Assembly (NCBI RefSeq): GCF_964340395.1
Contig: NC_135556.1
Coordinates: 18,533,642 to 18,595,641, forward strand
Source: Glandiceps talaboti
Taxonomy: Eukaryota; Hemichordata; Enteropneusta; Spengelidae
Reading direction: 5' to 3'
DNA length: 62,000 nucleotides
A model generated the notes under the pieces. The model did not search any database and was not told where the DNA came from. It saw only the letters and a list, made by a program, of their open reading frames with translations. The position numbers and the translations under genes are program-made. Positions 11,601 to 24,112 of this stretch are shown piece by piece; within the stretch, counting starts at the first letter, position 1; each line of letters opens with the position of its first letter.

Positions 11601-12450
11601 CTCTTTGGTAGGCTGGTATAATACAGTATATATTAAATTACACTGTGAACAAGCATTATGCTGCTTGATTTGCTAGGAATGGTCAGAGAGAGAGGTACTT
11701 GAGAATATTCTGTTCTTTAATATGAGTGTAGATTCTAGGCTATCTTAAAAGCTGTCATTAATAACCCTAAAGGCTCCCTATGCCATGATGCTAGGTAGAT
11801 GAGTCATACTGAATTATGTAAATCCACTATCAGCCCATAAATCACAAGTTACAGTCTTGATTCATACAATCTGTCATATATTTGTACTTCATAATAGATG
11901 TTTGCTTTGATTTGAGACATTACATTACTTAATTTCTATAATTACCATCGGTCAAGGTTAGAGCTCGCACAGGTCTGGAACCGTTGTCAGGGTCTCCTGG
12001 TGGTAATAACGTCAGTTTCTAGTTTTGTAATCAATAAATGAATAAACTGACAATATATGTAACTGCTTTTAATTAATCTGTTCAATACTGTAATTCTATT
12101 TAGATTGATTTCCAAGAACTAATAATGTTGACATTGACATTGTCATTATTAATTAATGCCTGACAGCAAAAGAGTGAATTGTGATATATGCACACTCGGG
12201 CATTATTACCTTGTTAGTTCCTCTTCACCATACATTTTGTATATTGAACTTTCATTTCCATTCTGTCACTCTTTTGCCATAATGGTAGTACCTGGAAAAA
12301 CAAGAATGTTGGGATAAAAAAGAGATAATTTCCCAGTCATATTTGCTGATAAGGTTTCAGGAGTATGAACAGTATCCTAGACTAAAAAAATTAATTATAC
12401 ATGGAGAATTTGGTCATTTACAAGATTGTCATTATTGCCACTCCTTTGGA

Positions 12451-12550
12451 TAGTCTGTAAGGTACGTCGTGACGGGCGCCCTCACACATCGGTCAACACC
12501 TCCCATGGTGAGGACAGAACAACGTACACGACATATCTTACACTTACAGT
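12451..12550. mobile_element. Foldback element F2, copy 2
   Basis: Starts TAGTCTGTAAGGTACGTCG and ends CATATCTTACACTTACAG. The inner segment GCCCTCACACATCGGTC is the reverse complement of the right inner arm of copy 1 (GATGTGTGAGGGC), as expected for an element that is itself an inverted repeat. Confidence 0.72.
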
Positions 12551-12664
12551 TTATCCTTTGGAGTGATCAAGAAGAGAATCTGCACAAGGATAATTCTTTC
12601 AGTTTAATGGTATACGCGATAAGTAGAAATGATATTATGGTACATATGTGTAAGTGATTACTAA

Positions 12665-13033
12665 CACACCAGTGTGTGCATACTAGTGGTATCTGCAATG
12701 CAGTGCAATACCGAAAACATTATTATATACCTGTATGCAAATGATATGCAAATGACACGGTCGATGATAAAACCCATGATGTGTGAGTGTAAGTGTGGCA
12801 AAAACTCCAAGGGATATTTGCACGAGTATATGCAATGTTCTCTGCGATCATACTTTCATGAGCTTAGTGAATGAAAGTGCAACAGAAAACAATGCACATA
12901 CTCGTGCAAGTCTCTGCGTACACCCACACATGGCACTCACTCGGATGGGGTTCTGTTATTATTACATGTTTATCTGAAACAACAAACTTCCGTAAAAATG
13001 ACACTATACGATCGAGTGCACAGGTGCAAGTCC
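12665..13033. mobile_element. Foldback element F1, copy 1
   Basis: The centre is a long imperfect inverted repeat. TGTGAGTGTAAGTGTGGC with an inner TTTGCACGAGTATATGCA on the left answer TGCACATACTCGTGCA and CACACATGGCACTCAC on the right, and the right arm ends GGGGTTCTGTTATT. The outer left arm begins at the self-complementary ACACACCAGTGTGT and includes GGTATCTGCAATGCAGTG and two ATGCAAATGA motifs. The outer right arm includes TTTATCTGAAACAACAAA. Three further copies are in this window. No open frame of transposase type is present. Confidence 0.75.
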
Positions 13034-13848
13034 ACATGTAATAAATGTGATGTGTCTTGAACTAGCTTGATACATTGATGGATTTGTACATGTAGTTATA
13101 TGCCTGCCATTGCTAGAGAGAGGTATGTCTTTAATTCTGTAAGGAATGTTTCTAGGAGATGTCATGCAGACACACAGCACTGACTGGTTGTCTTGCAGTT
13201 TGAATGGTGTTAAAATTACACCAATACAGATTGGATAGTGATAAAATTCATGAAATTATTTGAATGTAGACCATACCCTTACAGATGTTCACGACATACC
13301 ATGTAACTACAACTGTATAGTCCCTAGTTTGGAATGTGGTGGTATGGGTATAAATCTCATATCATACTAGATGATACTACTTATAATCCTACAAACTTCA
13401 GTCTCATGTTAAACACATACATCATATCATATACAAATCACAAAATCAACATTCTAAGCTGGAAATTGGAATAATGACATGACAAGCACAATGTTGATAC
13501 ACTGTAGTTGTCTTACAGTTTCAATGTATCACCAACATACTACTTTATTTCTTCTTTGCTGTATGTATGTATCGTCAGTCACGCGATGCTGACATTCTAG
13601 CCTTATACAAGCGGTTTCAATGTACAGACTTTGATACATACCACTCAACTGGTGGTGTGTAATGGCAGTTAAAACAGTTGATTTTAATACCAGTAGTTGC
13701 ACTGGCAGTCACAATGTCACAATTTTTTTTAGAAGTGTCAGTGCCTAACTGTACACAGCACAACACACAGCACTGCATGCCAACATACTTGTCAGATATT
13801 ACATGTATATTTTCAAGGGAGTTAGTTTTCAAGGGGATTTTATTTTAG

Positions 13849-14121
13849 TGGAAAACTGCACCAATGAAAACAGTGAAAATTGAGTATTTCACAGAAGTTG
13901 AGCATCAATCACCTGTTATCATCAGACAATATATGCATTTGGCATCATCAAGAAAGTGGAGGATATCTCAAGACTGGTATCTTGATCTAACTATTTATGA
14001 CATTGATGAGTTTGAAATAAGACCTGCTCCAGAATCTGACAAATTCAAGGCATTTCCTGATGAGTTGAAAAGCTGGATTTTAGAGACAAGCTTCTCTGAC
14101 AGTGACACCATTTCTTTATGA
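13849..14121 (+). CDS. Candidate terminal exon of unknown gene
   Basis: A strong acceptor (GGATTTTATTTTAG|TGG) opens a 90-codon frame that ends at a TGA. The frame has balanced composition (SSRKWRISQDWYLDL, then DIDEFEIRPAPESDKFKAFP) and an acidic, Ser-rich C-terminus (SFSDSDTISL). An ATG at 13864 would also allow a stand-alone 85-residue protein. Phase 0 at the acceptor matches the phase-0 donor of the candidate exon at 11105-11177. Just after the stop, a diverged copy of the last 19 codons occurs in another frame (GAGTTGAAAATTTAG, then GACAGTGATATTAG), suggesting a local duplication. Family not recognised. Confidence 0.3.
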   Translation, partial: WKTAPMKTVKIEYFTEVEHQSPVIIRQYMHLASSRKWRISQDWYLDLTIYDIDEFEIRPAPESDKFKAFPDELKSWILETSFSDSDTISL

Positions 14122-14446
14122 GTTGAAAATTTAGATCTTTGATCCAGACAGTGATATTAGTTACGAGTGAAATCTTACTGATTCTGACCCTGACATGGTA
14201 TTTCAAAATGAGTTGAAAATACTATGGAGACTATTCTGACAATTCTATCAATTGCATTCTCTACATTCTTCAATCTGACCTTGACAAATCAAGTCCATAA
14301 TTCATTCTGTTAAGTGCAATCTCGTGTAATCTTTGATCCATAGTTAAATAACACAAATAATTTTAAAATTCTGATTTTTACACTTTCCATTTTCAAGAGA
14401 CTTAATAGTAAAATACCTTCACTGATATCTGCATCTGTAGCTTATA

Positions 14447-14460
14447 CCCCCCCCCCCCCC
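14447..14460. repeat. Poly-C run of 14
   Basis: An uninterrupted C homopolymer. Similar runs of 10-12 C occur at 16170-16179, 19258-19269 and 27195-27204. Confidence 0.95.
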
Positions 14461-14700
14461 AACATGTTTAACGGTCTTGCCCTGCCTTCATCTTTTTTGT
14501 CCTTAAAATGGCCATATGGATGAGGATTGGGTATTTATTTTGGATTTTTAATTTATAAAACAATTTTACCATGGTGTCTTACTTAAAAAAACCAATGTGA
14601 AACAACATAGACCAAGTCTAAGTATGTAACTCAATATACTGCAAAATGCTAAAAAATGAGTTAGAAAGTTTGTTATTATATGCACAATGTAGGAGTAGCT

Positions 14701-14800
14701 GCTATAGCTCAACTAAGGCTATCCGTGGCATTGAATCACCTCTTCAAGAGAGATCTTGAGATTCGATGCCATAGATAATACTAGACTATTGCTAGACAAA
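14701..14800. mobile_element. Foldback element F4, copy
   Basis: GGCTATCCGTGGCATTGAATC on the left pairs, imperfectly, with GATTCGATGCCATAGAT on the right around a loop containing a second small hairpin (TCAAGAGAGATCTTGA). The layout matches the foldbacks at 8738-8819 and 38535-38632. Confidence 0.6.
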
Positions 14801-14997
14801 CTAGTCCAGGTTTTGAAATTCAAGAGAGACTTTTAATATTGAGTACTGGAACCAAGTCATCCATGGACTAATCTTGTAAAATAGACCAGTGAATCCAAGT
14901 GACAGGAATACCATGGTAGTAGTCATCTAGATTACATAAGATTGGATGTCATATGCACTGCACATTTTACTTCAATGTTCAATCATGCAGTATGTTA

Positions 14998-15360
14998 ATA
15001 TGATGACAGAACCCCAGGACGTGTGACAGCAAGTGTAGCATACTAAGGTAATTTGCATGCGTACCTGCAGTGTTCTCTGTGGTCGTTCTTTCACGAGTGT
15101 ATAGTGACCGAGTGAAAGTTCAGCCCAGAACACCAAGTGTAAATGTACCTGAGTATACCCACACTGGCACTCATGTGGTATGGGTGCTGTTTATTTAATG
15201 GAAACAGCAAATTTCTGTAAAAATAATACCATGCTATCAAGTGATTTTGCACAGAAGGAACGATTTTGCCCTTATTTGCATATCATTAGCATGCAGGTAT
15301 ACTAGTATGCAATAATGTTTTTGGTTTTACACTGCATTGCAAATACAACTACACTACTAA
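14998..15360. mobile_element. Foldback element F1, copy 2
   Basis: Opens with ACAGAACCCCAGGACGTGTG and contains the F1 core (GCAGTGTTCTCTGTGGTC, then GAGTGAAAGTTCAGC). The outer right arm is long: GGAAACAGCAAATTTCTGTA, TTTGCATATCATTAGCATGC and ACTGCATTGCAAATAC. This outer arm is the reverse complement of the outer left arm of copy 1, showing that the full element is one long inverted repeat. Confidence 0.75.
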
Positions 15361-16169
15361 ATGTCTACAGTGCTGTTACAGGAATGTTACATATCTGCTA
15401 GACTTCTGTGGTGTACCGGTAGTATGTGCCAGTATGGATATGTAAAACAGCATAGGATTACATGCAGAATCTAGGCACAATTACAAGTCACATTGATGAA
15501 TTCACATCCACCAGGTAAAAGAAAATTTTAAATGACAAAATTCATGATTCAACTTACATACTTCTGCTGATTCAAATACTGTCACTGTATTAATTCAACA
15601 TTCATTCATGCAGCACGTTAATATTTGTAATCACATATTTCAGCTTCAAAAATTTTGCTGAATGAAATACTGTCAATTGCACAAATGTAAAAATATGGCC
15701 ATTTAAATTAATCAGGCAAAGTGATTTCCTTATATATGTGTATGTGGCTGTCAGACTTCACTGTATATCACTTTTAAGTGGCCAGGCATATGGATGAGCA
15801 TTGTGTATTTATTTTGGATTTTTAATTTATAAAACAATTTTATCATGGCTTCCTACTTGAAAAATCAGTGTGAAACAACATATTCCAAGTCCTTTTATTG
15901 TAACTCGATAAATTGAAAAAGCATAATAAATGTGTAAAAGTTTTGTTTTTATACAAAGTGTCACATTTTATCATATACCTATATCCCAAAAATATAAATA
16001 AATAAAAAATTTAACATCCTGTGTATCACTATAGAGAAATCACAATCTCTACTTGTGCAATAATTTTCTATATTACCCTTGAACAAACTTTGCCCAAATA
16101 TGGTCATTATGTATGTATTATCAAGCTACTTTGTGAAACGGCTATGGCTTTTATTTAACCAAACGGTAG

Positions 16170-16193
16170 CCCCCCCCCCTCACCCCCACCCCC
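16170..16193 (-). other. G-quadruplex-capable tract
   Basis: The + strand reads C10, T, C, A, C5, A, C5, G. On the - strand this gives G5, G5 and a G10 run with one- to three-base loops, which can form a four-run G-quadruplex. The context is AT-rich and no gene start is nearby. Confidence 0.5.
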
Positions 16194-16659
16194 GATAATT
16201 TTTATTATCACTTCCAACATTTTTGCCAAAAACATGCAAATCATCTGTTTCCAACATATTGCAGCACTCCATGGGGTATATTTAAATAATTATTTTAAAC
16301 TCTTCACTTCCTTTAATACTATCTACAATTTATAGCTAAATCTGAAAACAGGGAGATAAATTATCCTAACAAGGACAGAACTGTACATTTCAAGGGATGT
16401 TACTAGTGATGACATGTTGCCTGGCACTGTCTATTCAAGTCAGCTCTACATATATGTAAGCAGCTGGCTTGTCTAAAACCAAAGGCTACACTAATTGACA
16501 TGGGAGATAATTTATCATTGTTTGACAAATGACAGCTATACATTTCAGTGATGCTTCTAACAATGACATGTTACCAATTTTACTCTAGACAGGTTATATG
16601 TAATAATATGCTATGGATCTACATATTAGATAGATTACGGTATACATGTTATATATAAG

Positions 16660-16790
16660 ATTTATATTTTGTATACACAAATTATGTATTTTACATATAC
16701 CAGGATCTACATTTTATATACATAAATTATGTTATACATAACATATACCAGGATCTACATTTTATATACATGAATTATGTTATATATAAA
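16660..16790. repeat. AT-rich tandem repeat, about 2.5 units of 60 bp
   Basis: The string CATATACCAGGATCTACATT followed by TTATATACAT and AATTATGTTATA is repeated, with a partial third unit on the left. Confidence 0.8.
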
Positions 16791-17984
16791 TTGTACATTA
16801 TATACCACAATGGGTATACATAATGTGATATGACAAACTTCCAGACACCCTGTGTGTACTTTGTTACTTTACCTGTGAACAAATGCTGTAAAGTTAGATG
16901 TTCACATCACAAGAAAATTTTGCAATTTTTCTGTCTTCAGCTAGTTCTCCAAGACCAAGTTTTACTAATTACCAGACTGGTACATTGTTTTCATGTACAT
17001 GCAGACATTTTAGTCACTAGGTATTTTTTACATTTTGTCTTCCAGTGAACTATACAAAAATAAGTCTTTAGAGTATGTGATTCATTGTAGTAGTAATTCA
17101 AAATTACAACGATTCATCTCAGAATCTGTCATCAAAGTCCCTGGTTAATGTGATGGGCGGATGTCATACACATGGATGATTTTCAGACATGTCCAACACA
17201 TAGTTCTCAACTAGAAAGTTACCTGTGGCTCAAGAGAACAACAGCATATTGAACTGATCATCACTAATGACTAATGTATAACAAGGTGTGCTGTTGCTAG
17301 GAGACAAAGTGATGAGGCCAGTCATCATCAGCCATGAAACCTTCTAATTACGCAGTATTAATAACATCTATAGGTGTAAATGGTAGCCTAGAGACTTGTC
17401 TTGGTCCTTAGATCACAAGAAGCTAGAAGCTAGAAGCAAGTTTCCAAACCAACTTGGATAAGTTTAAACACTGGTTGCAATTGGTTTCTTGAGATTGTAA
17501 AACCAAGACATTAAGTCTCTTGGCTATTCATGGTGTATGCTGTACTAGTGCGAGACATCTGTGTGTATAGGCGCCAAAATAATATTTGTGACACTGTCCT
17601 AATAGGAAATTGATGAAACTAAAGTTGTTAGGTTTGTCATTAATTTATGTCCCAGGCAGAAGACAGGTGACATGCTGTCTGTTGGCTATATTCATATACA
17701 ACAGCTGTGATACCAATGGATAGTTTTCTACCTCATAAACTAGTATTCCATTGAATGGACATTCTCACTGCTGTAAGTTACTTCGTCCTAGTTCTAACAC
17801 ATTATTTACTTTGTCAAAGGATTCTTCAAGAATATTTGGCATCATTTTGAAGAATTAACAATTGGATGCAACTCATGCTATCCATTTAGAATTTAATGAA
17901 ATATAGTTTAATTCTAATTTTGCATCACATATGATTCATATTATTATATTATTCATATTATGAAGTAGACTGACTAGCTAAAAA

Positions 17985-18360
17985 GGTTGCTATATTGCAT
18001 ATTTGAGGTATAACAAGGTTGCATTATTGACTTGCTAGAGGTCACTATAGCATATATTGACTTCCAAGAGTATGTCATATTGGGCTTGCAAGAGGTCACA
18101 CTATAGCATATATTGATTTCCAAGAATATGTCATATTGCATATTTGACTTGCTAGAGGTCACTATATTGCAATATTGACTTGCTAGAGGTTGATATATTA
18201 CATTATTAACTAGCTAGATGTCACTATATTGCATTATTGACTTGCTACAGGTCACTGTATTGCATTATTGACTAGCTAGAGGTTGTTATATTGCATTATT
18301 GACTTGTTAGAGGTCACTATATTACGTTATTGACTTGCTAGAGGTCACCATTTTGCATAA
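17985..18360. repeat. Degenerate minisatellite, about 36-bp units
   Basis: About ten units based on TTGACTTGCTAGAGGTCACT then ATATTGCATTA. Several units lack a few bases, and some replace the ACTTGCTAG step with ACTAGCTAG. Two units at 18060-18140 carry an insert with TTCCAAGA.TATGTCATATTG. Confidence 0.85.
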
Positions 18361-19435
18361 TTCCATAACATGACTATAAGGGTGTGATATGTTATTGCCT
18401 GGTCAGACAGCCACACAGTATGAAAGTTGTCTATTATGCATGTATTATGATTACCTGGGCTGTTATGTGGCAACTACTCTCAAAAACGTGTAGGAAATTG
18501 ATGTGTTCTATTGTATGTTATTGTTATTCCAATAGCATTTCACAAGTCACATACTGTATCATGTATGGATAATGTTTGATAGCAACACTAATAAACAATG
18601 GCTTTGTTAGATAAAGCCAACTGATTCAGACCTCTAATTCAGACGGACAATCAACTACAATAATATAATTGCTTGGGGGTCATTGTGCTCCATTGCAATT
18701 TCATCATCACTAATGTGAAGTGACATGGAACAGTGACACTTGCTAATGAAGCTTTGATAACACTGTTAGATATGACATCTATAAATTGACAGATATAACA
18801 GTCTCTCCATAAGAGCCTCGTTTTTTTACAAGCCCTGTACATCAAGTTATTTGAAAATATGAAGACACTAAAGTGACTATATACAGGTATATTCACAAAT
18901 GCACATTGAGAGATATTAATTGAATGAGTGCTTGTGACAAAATTTAATGTTTCTATCTCAAAATTTGTGTATGTATAAGGCTTTAATAATATAATTGTAC
19001 TGGTTTTACATACATTTTATTTTCCATTTAGTTGCCATTACAGATCTAGCTAAATGTAATAATGCTTCAAAGGTCATGTATAGTGTATGGATGATTTATT
19101 AGCACTTTGCACATGTTTATGCTAATTAAGTGATCTAAAATTCTAATGTCTGTCTTTCTGAGTCTGTCTACAGTCACTATATCAGTGTAGTTATTTCAGT
19201 GGCGATGTGACTGTTACATGTATGTCTGCACAGTCTTTGTCCGTCAATCCGTTTGCGCCCCCCCCCCCCTCCTTCTCTCTCTGTCTGATATCTCGAGAAA
19301 GACATTTCACTTCATTGAAAGTCTTACTGACTTCCTAAATATGTTCCTTTTTTCTCTGTTAGTCTGTCTGCAGTCACTATCTGTCTCTATAGTATGTCAG
19401 GATCTAGGACAGTTTGACTGTCAAGAAGACTGTCA

Positions 19436-19459
19436 GTCTGTCTGTCTGTCTGTCTGTCT
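19436..19459. repeat. Short (TGTC)n microsatellite
   Basis: About six tetranucleotide units in a wider Cys/Val-encoding, TCTGTC-rich area around 19360-19460. Confidence 0.85.
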
Positions 19460-20009
19460 CTGATATCTCTAGCAACATATTTCAGTTCATTGAAAGTACT
19501 GAGTATAAGCCATTTAATCATGAGTAGTTTATGACATCAGTTTTGTGATGCACCAGGCTTGTCAGACATGTAGCCATTGATGAACAAATACAAGGATGTA
19601 TAATTATTCTATTTTTTATAAAAATTTAGAAAATAACAAGTGTTCAATGAGTGATGTCTTTATACTGTCTGCCACTCCAGACATGAGAGATTAATTCATG
19701 GAATAATCCTAGCCGTAATTCAGATCTACTAATTGCTAATGATGTGAAGTGGTTGAGAAGGAAATAGTCTATTCTGTCAAATCATGTCATTCATTGCTAG
19801 TATGCTTATTATGTTGTATATTGTAAATATCGCTGTCTACTTTTAGTGTTGTGTCATAACATGTGTTACATTATTTCCTTGTCATCTGATATTCAGATTT
19901 AGTTCCTGTTGAATACAGTACAGTGTACTATTCCAGGCATGGCCAAACAGATATTAATTTCCAGTCACTGTACGGATACTGGAATTCATGTCATCATGAG
20001 GTCGTATGC

Positions 20010-20230
20010 CAGTAACAGAGTTCAAAGGTTATATCTCATCAACAGAGTTCAATTTCTAATCATAGTTCAGAGTAAAATTGATATTGATATTAATGTTGGG
20101 CGAGGTCATGTCTCATCAAGAGTTCAAACGTCCATATCTCATCAACAGAGTTCAATTTCTAATCATATAGTTCAGATTGAAATTTATATTAATATTAATG
20201 TTGGGTGAGGTCATGTCTCATCACGAGTTA
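20010..20230. repeat. Tandem duplication of about 115 bp
   Basis: Two adjacent units share ATATCTCATCAACAGAGTTC, AATTTCTAATCATA.GTTCAGA, ATTGATATTAATGTTGGG or close variants, and GAGGTCATGTCTCATCA. The open frame spanning them is a by-product of the duplication. Confidence 0.85.
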
Positions 20231-20239
20231 AATTCCTTT

Positions 20240-20340
20240 TGCGCAAAACCAGAGCTGTTAATTCTTCCGCGACACTGCGATGGCGCATTTCGGACAGTGC
20301 CATCAAAGAGGCCGTGGTTTGCGACGATGCGTGAGGTTAC
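20240..20340. other. CpG-rich patch in CpG-poor DNA
   Basis: Ten CpG dinucleotides fall within about 92 bases, while the flanks have almost none. Several frames are open on both strands. The - strand frame with MALSEMRHRSVAEELTALVL looks the most protein-like, and a + strand frame has PSKRPWFATMRE. It may be a fragment of a coding or mobile sequence inserted recently enough to escape CpG decay. No family recognised. Confidence 0.35.
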
Positions 20341-23300
20341 ATGTCATCAACATCTTTAGGCCGATCAATAATATCAATAAAGAAGATTTTAGAAGACCTA
20401 ATCTCTGCAAGGAGAACTTGCGGTGCAGAAGTAAAGGTCAGCTACTAGTATATAATTCCAGTTGACCAACTCCCTTGTCATAGAATATTCAGAAATTGAA
20501 CTCTATGTTGTCAGTGTATTACTTTAATATGGAGATCACATCAAATGATGTCATCAGGAAGGGAACTGACACCGTGATACGGGGAAAAAAATGATAAATG
20601 AAAGGAGAACATGGGATCACTTCATACATACAAATGTAAGGGAAATCATATTTATTTTGTGCTACTGATTGGATCCACATCGCATGTTGTCTTTCACAGT
20701 TACCGACAGTAGTCTAGAATTGCTGCATACACGCAGTGTTTAAATACTAGGATATAGAGTTTCAAGATATGCAAGGCTTGATGGAAATCTTAGTTAGTAT
20801 CATGTGGTACATACATGCATTTGTTTATTCGGTATTAGTAGCCACCAGCCAAAATATGCAAATGAACATTAATAAATAAATTGAAGAGATGACTAGAAAT
20901 GAAACCATACAGAATATAATACAATGTCACGACATTTGAAAAAAGGAGAAAATGAAAGATGTATACATTTGTAGGTTTCTGATTGCATTTTTCTTGTATG
21001 ATTTACCTATCCACGAAAACATAAAACAATTCCAATTTGTTGGAAAGGATTATCATATATTTATGCTGTAAAATAGACATTAAAAAAAGTAGAATTTTAT
21101 AAATTTCCATTGTATTGCCAGATTTGTTTTAACATCCCCTTAATTTAGAAACAGTTGACACTTGGTAAGTATAATCATTTATATACAATATATCCATCGT
21201 ATAATCTTCATTTCTAGGTAAGAGCTACCAGTAAGCATTTATTATACCTCCAATTCTTCCAGACCTAGACCAATATCTACCAGCTGTCATGCATAATTCC
21301 CTCTGTATTCATTTGTCTAATGAAATCAAAGAATATAAATGAGAAAACACCACTGCCTGTTGGCTGTTATGATGAATACTGCAGGAAATGTTTAATTGCC
21401 TTTGTTTCCATAGAAATGAAATGGTCCACACTGACTGACAACTCAACTGTGAACTCTATCTTCTACTTCAGACTCCCACTGAACTAGCAAATTAGTATTA
21501 TTGTACTTGTTTAGACAACTGAACCACAGTAACTGAATTCCATTATCCGGTCAGATAAAAAGTAAACAATAACTTCTTGTACCAGCTCTACTTCTATATA
21601 ATTGATAAAAAGAAACAATTTTTGTTCAGCAGACCATGTGACTGTCTGTGAACAAGTCATGCATGCAGCTGGGACATGTATAAGTAGAGTTCTGACTCGA
21701 CCATTGTAATCTCTCTTTTTCTTTTCATCCTAAGCACATGTCTGTATACAATGAAACCTTGAACCAGTCTGTTTTCCGGACTTTTTAAGAACCTTGAAGT
21801 AACGCAGCAGTATAAGAGTCCAGTCCGAAGACTTTCTTCTCTCCAATTTTCTTTCTTTTGTCAATTATAATGTAAAACAGTTAAGCAGCACTTGATTTAT
21901 TTTGGGTCATACAATTATATTAAAGTGTTAGGTTTGAGCATAAAGAACGATTATTGCTAGAAAGATGTAATCAGCATAAAGTATACCACCCTCTATTTCC
22001 ATGCTGACACCCCTCTACAACAATGGTTCTGTCAGGTACGTTATGAGTATCTATCCTTATAATATATAATTAACATATTCTGGGCTGATGCCGACATACA
22101 AGGATGTACTGACGAGTGTGTGGTGAGTGAATGGCTTCAATTTTTTCTTGTCAGATTTCTAGATATTTATGTCAACTTGACATGAAACCTATAATACAGC
22201 TAAATATCTTTGTAGTCGTCTGTCTACAGGAGATATTTTTGTATGTAAATTTTCATCACCGTTTTTTTTTTTTTTTTTTCAATATAGTGATATTCATCAC
22301 TGCACTCTCCATTTTTGTGAATTAATGATCTGCAGTAGACATTTGCTTAGGGGGCAAGAGACAAATAAAAAATTTTCATAAATATATAAGTATATGTACA
22401 TAAACTGTTATTATACGGAAAGGACACAAAAAGGTTCTTTATGTAGATTTCATAATTTACTACAAAAAAAAATGAAATGATACATCTATATTATGAGTTG
22501 AATATTTCAACCGTATAGCCTCTCCATTGTTGGACTATGACAATACTCGGCTATTTAATAGTGTACAGAATTGGTGAAATTTCATTCTAAAATGCCACTG
22601 ACGTTAAAATGTATCCCACACAAGTCACATTATTCATGTAAATCTAAGAGAAGGGATGCGGTCATATTTCAATGTATATATAAATGAGCACGTCTGAGTA
22701 TGTACTCTTTACCCTTTGTGCTATTATTTCAACTGAAAATACAACATTTGCATATCAAATAATGGTTGTCCTCATACAATGCTAAGTTTAGCAACTGTTA
22801 GCATCTAGAGAAATTTCATCATTGCAGTCTAGTCAATTTATTCGACTTGATCAGCCATATATTACAAATCACAAAACAGTCCCAACATCGTGCAGAAAAT
22901 CTTGACACAATAAATTATTACAAATTTGGTGTAAAAAAATACTAGATTTATAGTTATTTTTAGTGAAATTATAAAATAAATGATGAAGATGTATTTTCCT
23001 GCAAAATTGAGGTGTGACTGAATTGCAAGTAATGGCTGCAATGTAGTGAAGGTCATGCGTTCACCGGCACTGATACTGAGAATGTGTAAAATCAATGTGA
23101 CATCTAATTGACGATTCTGATCACAACACATCCAGTCTGTGAAAGTACTAGCATACTAATGAAAAATGGAAACTCACAAAGAGACTTACGACATAATGAA
23201 AAAAATTTAGAGACTAAATCCTTTAAGCTTTCTGCAAATTATTTTCTTCTAATTCAAGATTTTGTATGTAATATTTTCAGATTTAGGATTCTGTACTGCT

Positions 23301-23821
23301 AAATCACCTGCCATATATAATGTTTTATGATTTATATGGAAGACTATATTTTCATAAATAGAAATTATGAAATTTATGATACCATGACGGTGATGGAAAA
23401 TATGACTGCAACATAAAATTTACATTTTAAAATATTTATTATTGATGGCCTTGATACATAATATAGAAATACAGAATGTTAGGCAGTACATATTTAATAT
23501 TTCCTCAGTGCAAATTCACTAAAATTGATTATTCCTGGGGGTAGTTTTCTGATTATTCCTTGGGGTAGTTGATATGCTTGATATGCATAAAATCAATGTT
23601 TCTTTTCAATACATCTTGTATTAAAGCCCAATGTCTGAATCCCACATTCTTTCATTATTATTGTGTTATCAGTGCAGCCATAACGATAGGACTATATATA
23701 ACATTGATCATTCTTTTGCTGTGAGTGTGAGGACCAATGACAGCTCTGCCAGAATACTGTTTGTCTTTTTTATCCAAATTTTAGTCCTACTCTGACATGG
23801 TCCTTTAAATAGCATTGTTGT

Positions 23822-24112
23822 AGGTAGCCCATGACTTACTATCTAGGAGTCTGCCTTGCCATCTGGGTTCATCGTACCCAAATTTGAACCCTTACCTGAC
23901 ATTGGCCTTTAACATGGCTCTGGGTAGCCAACATCATAATATCTAGGAGTCACTTGCCATCTGGGTTCAATGTACCCAAATTTTAACCCGTATCTGACAT
24001 TGGCCTTTAACATGGTTCTAGGTAGCCCATGATGTCTAGGAGTCACTTGCCATCTGAATTCATCATACCCAAAGTTTAACCCTTATCTGACATTTAATAT
24101 AGTTCTACCAGA
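23822..24112. repeat. Tandem repeat, about 3 units of 95-110 bp
   Basis: Each unit contains GGTAGCCCATGA or a variant, ATCTAGGAGTCACTTGCC, ATCTGGGTTCA, GTACCCAAATTT and ACCCTTATCTGACATT then GGCCTTTAACATGG. Units are 75-90 % alike by eye. Confidence 0.85.

Noticed and set aside
12665-13033. Alternating direct and inverted motifs resembling a CRISPR-like or satellite array
   Set aside because: The spacing is not regular, and the structure is a single long inverted repeat that recurs elsewhere as a unit.
21982-22035. 54-base open segment ending in GTCAG|GTACGT, reading YTTLYFHADTPLQQWFCQ
   Set aside because: The donor is strong but the acceptor is weak, and no neighbouring exon supports it apart from a chance phase match with 27924-27995.
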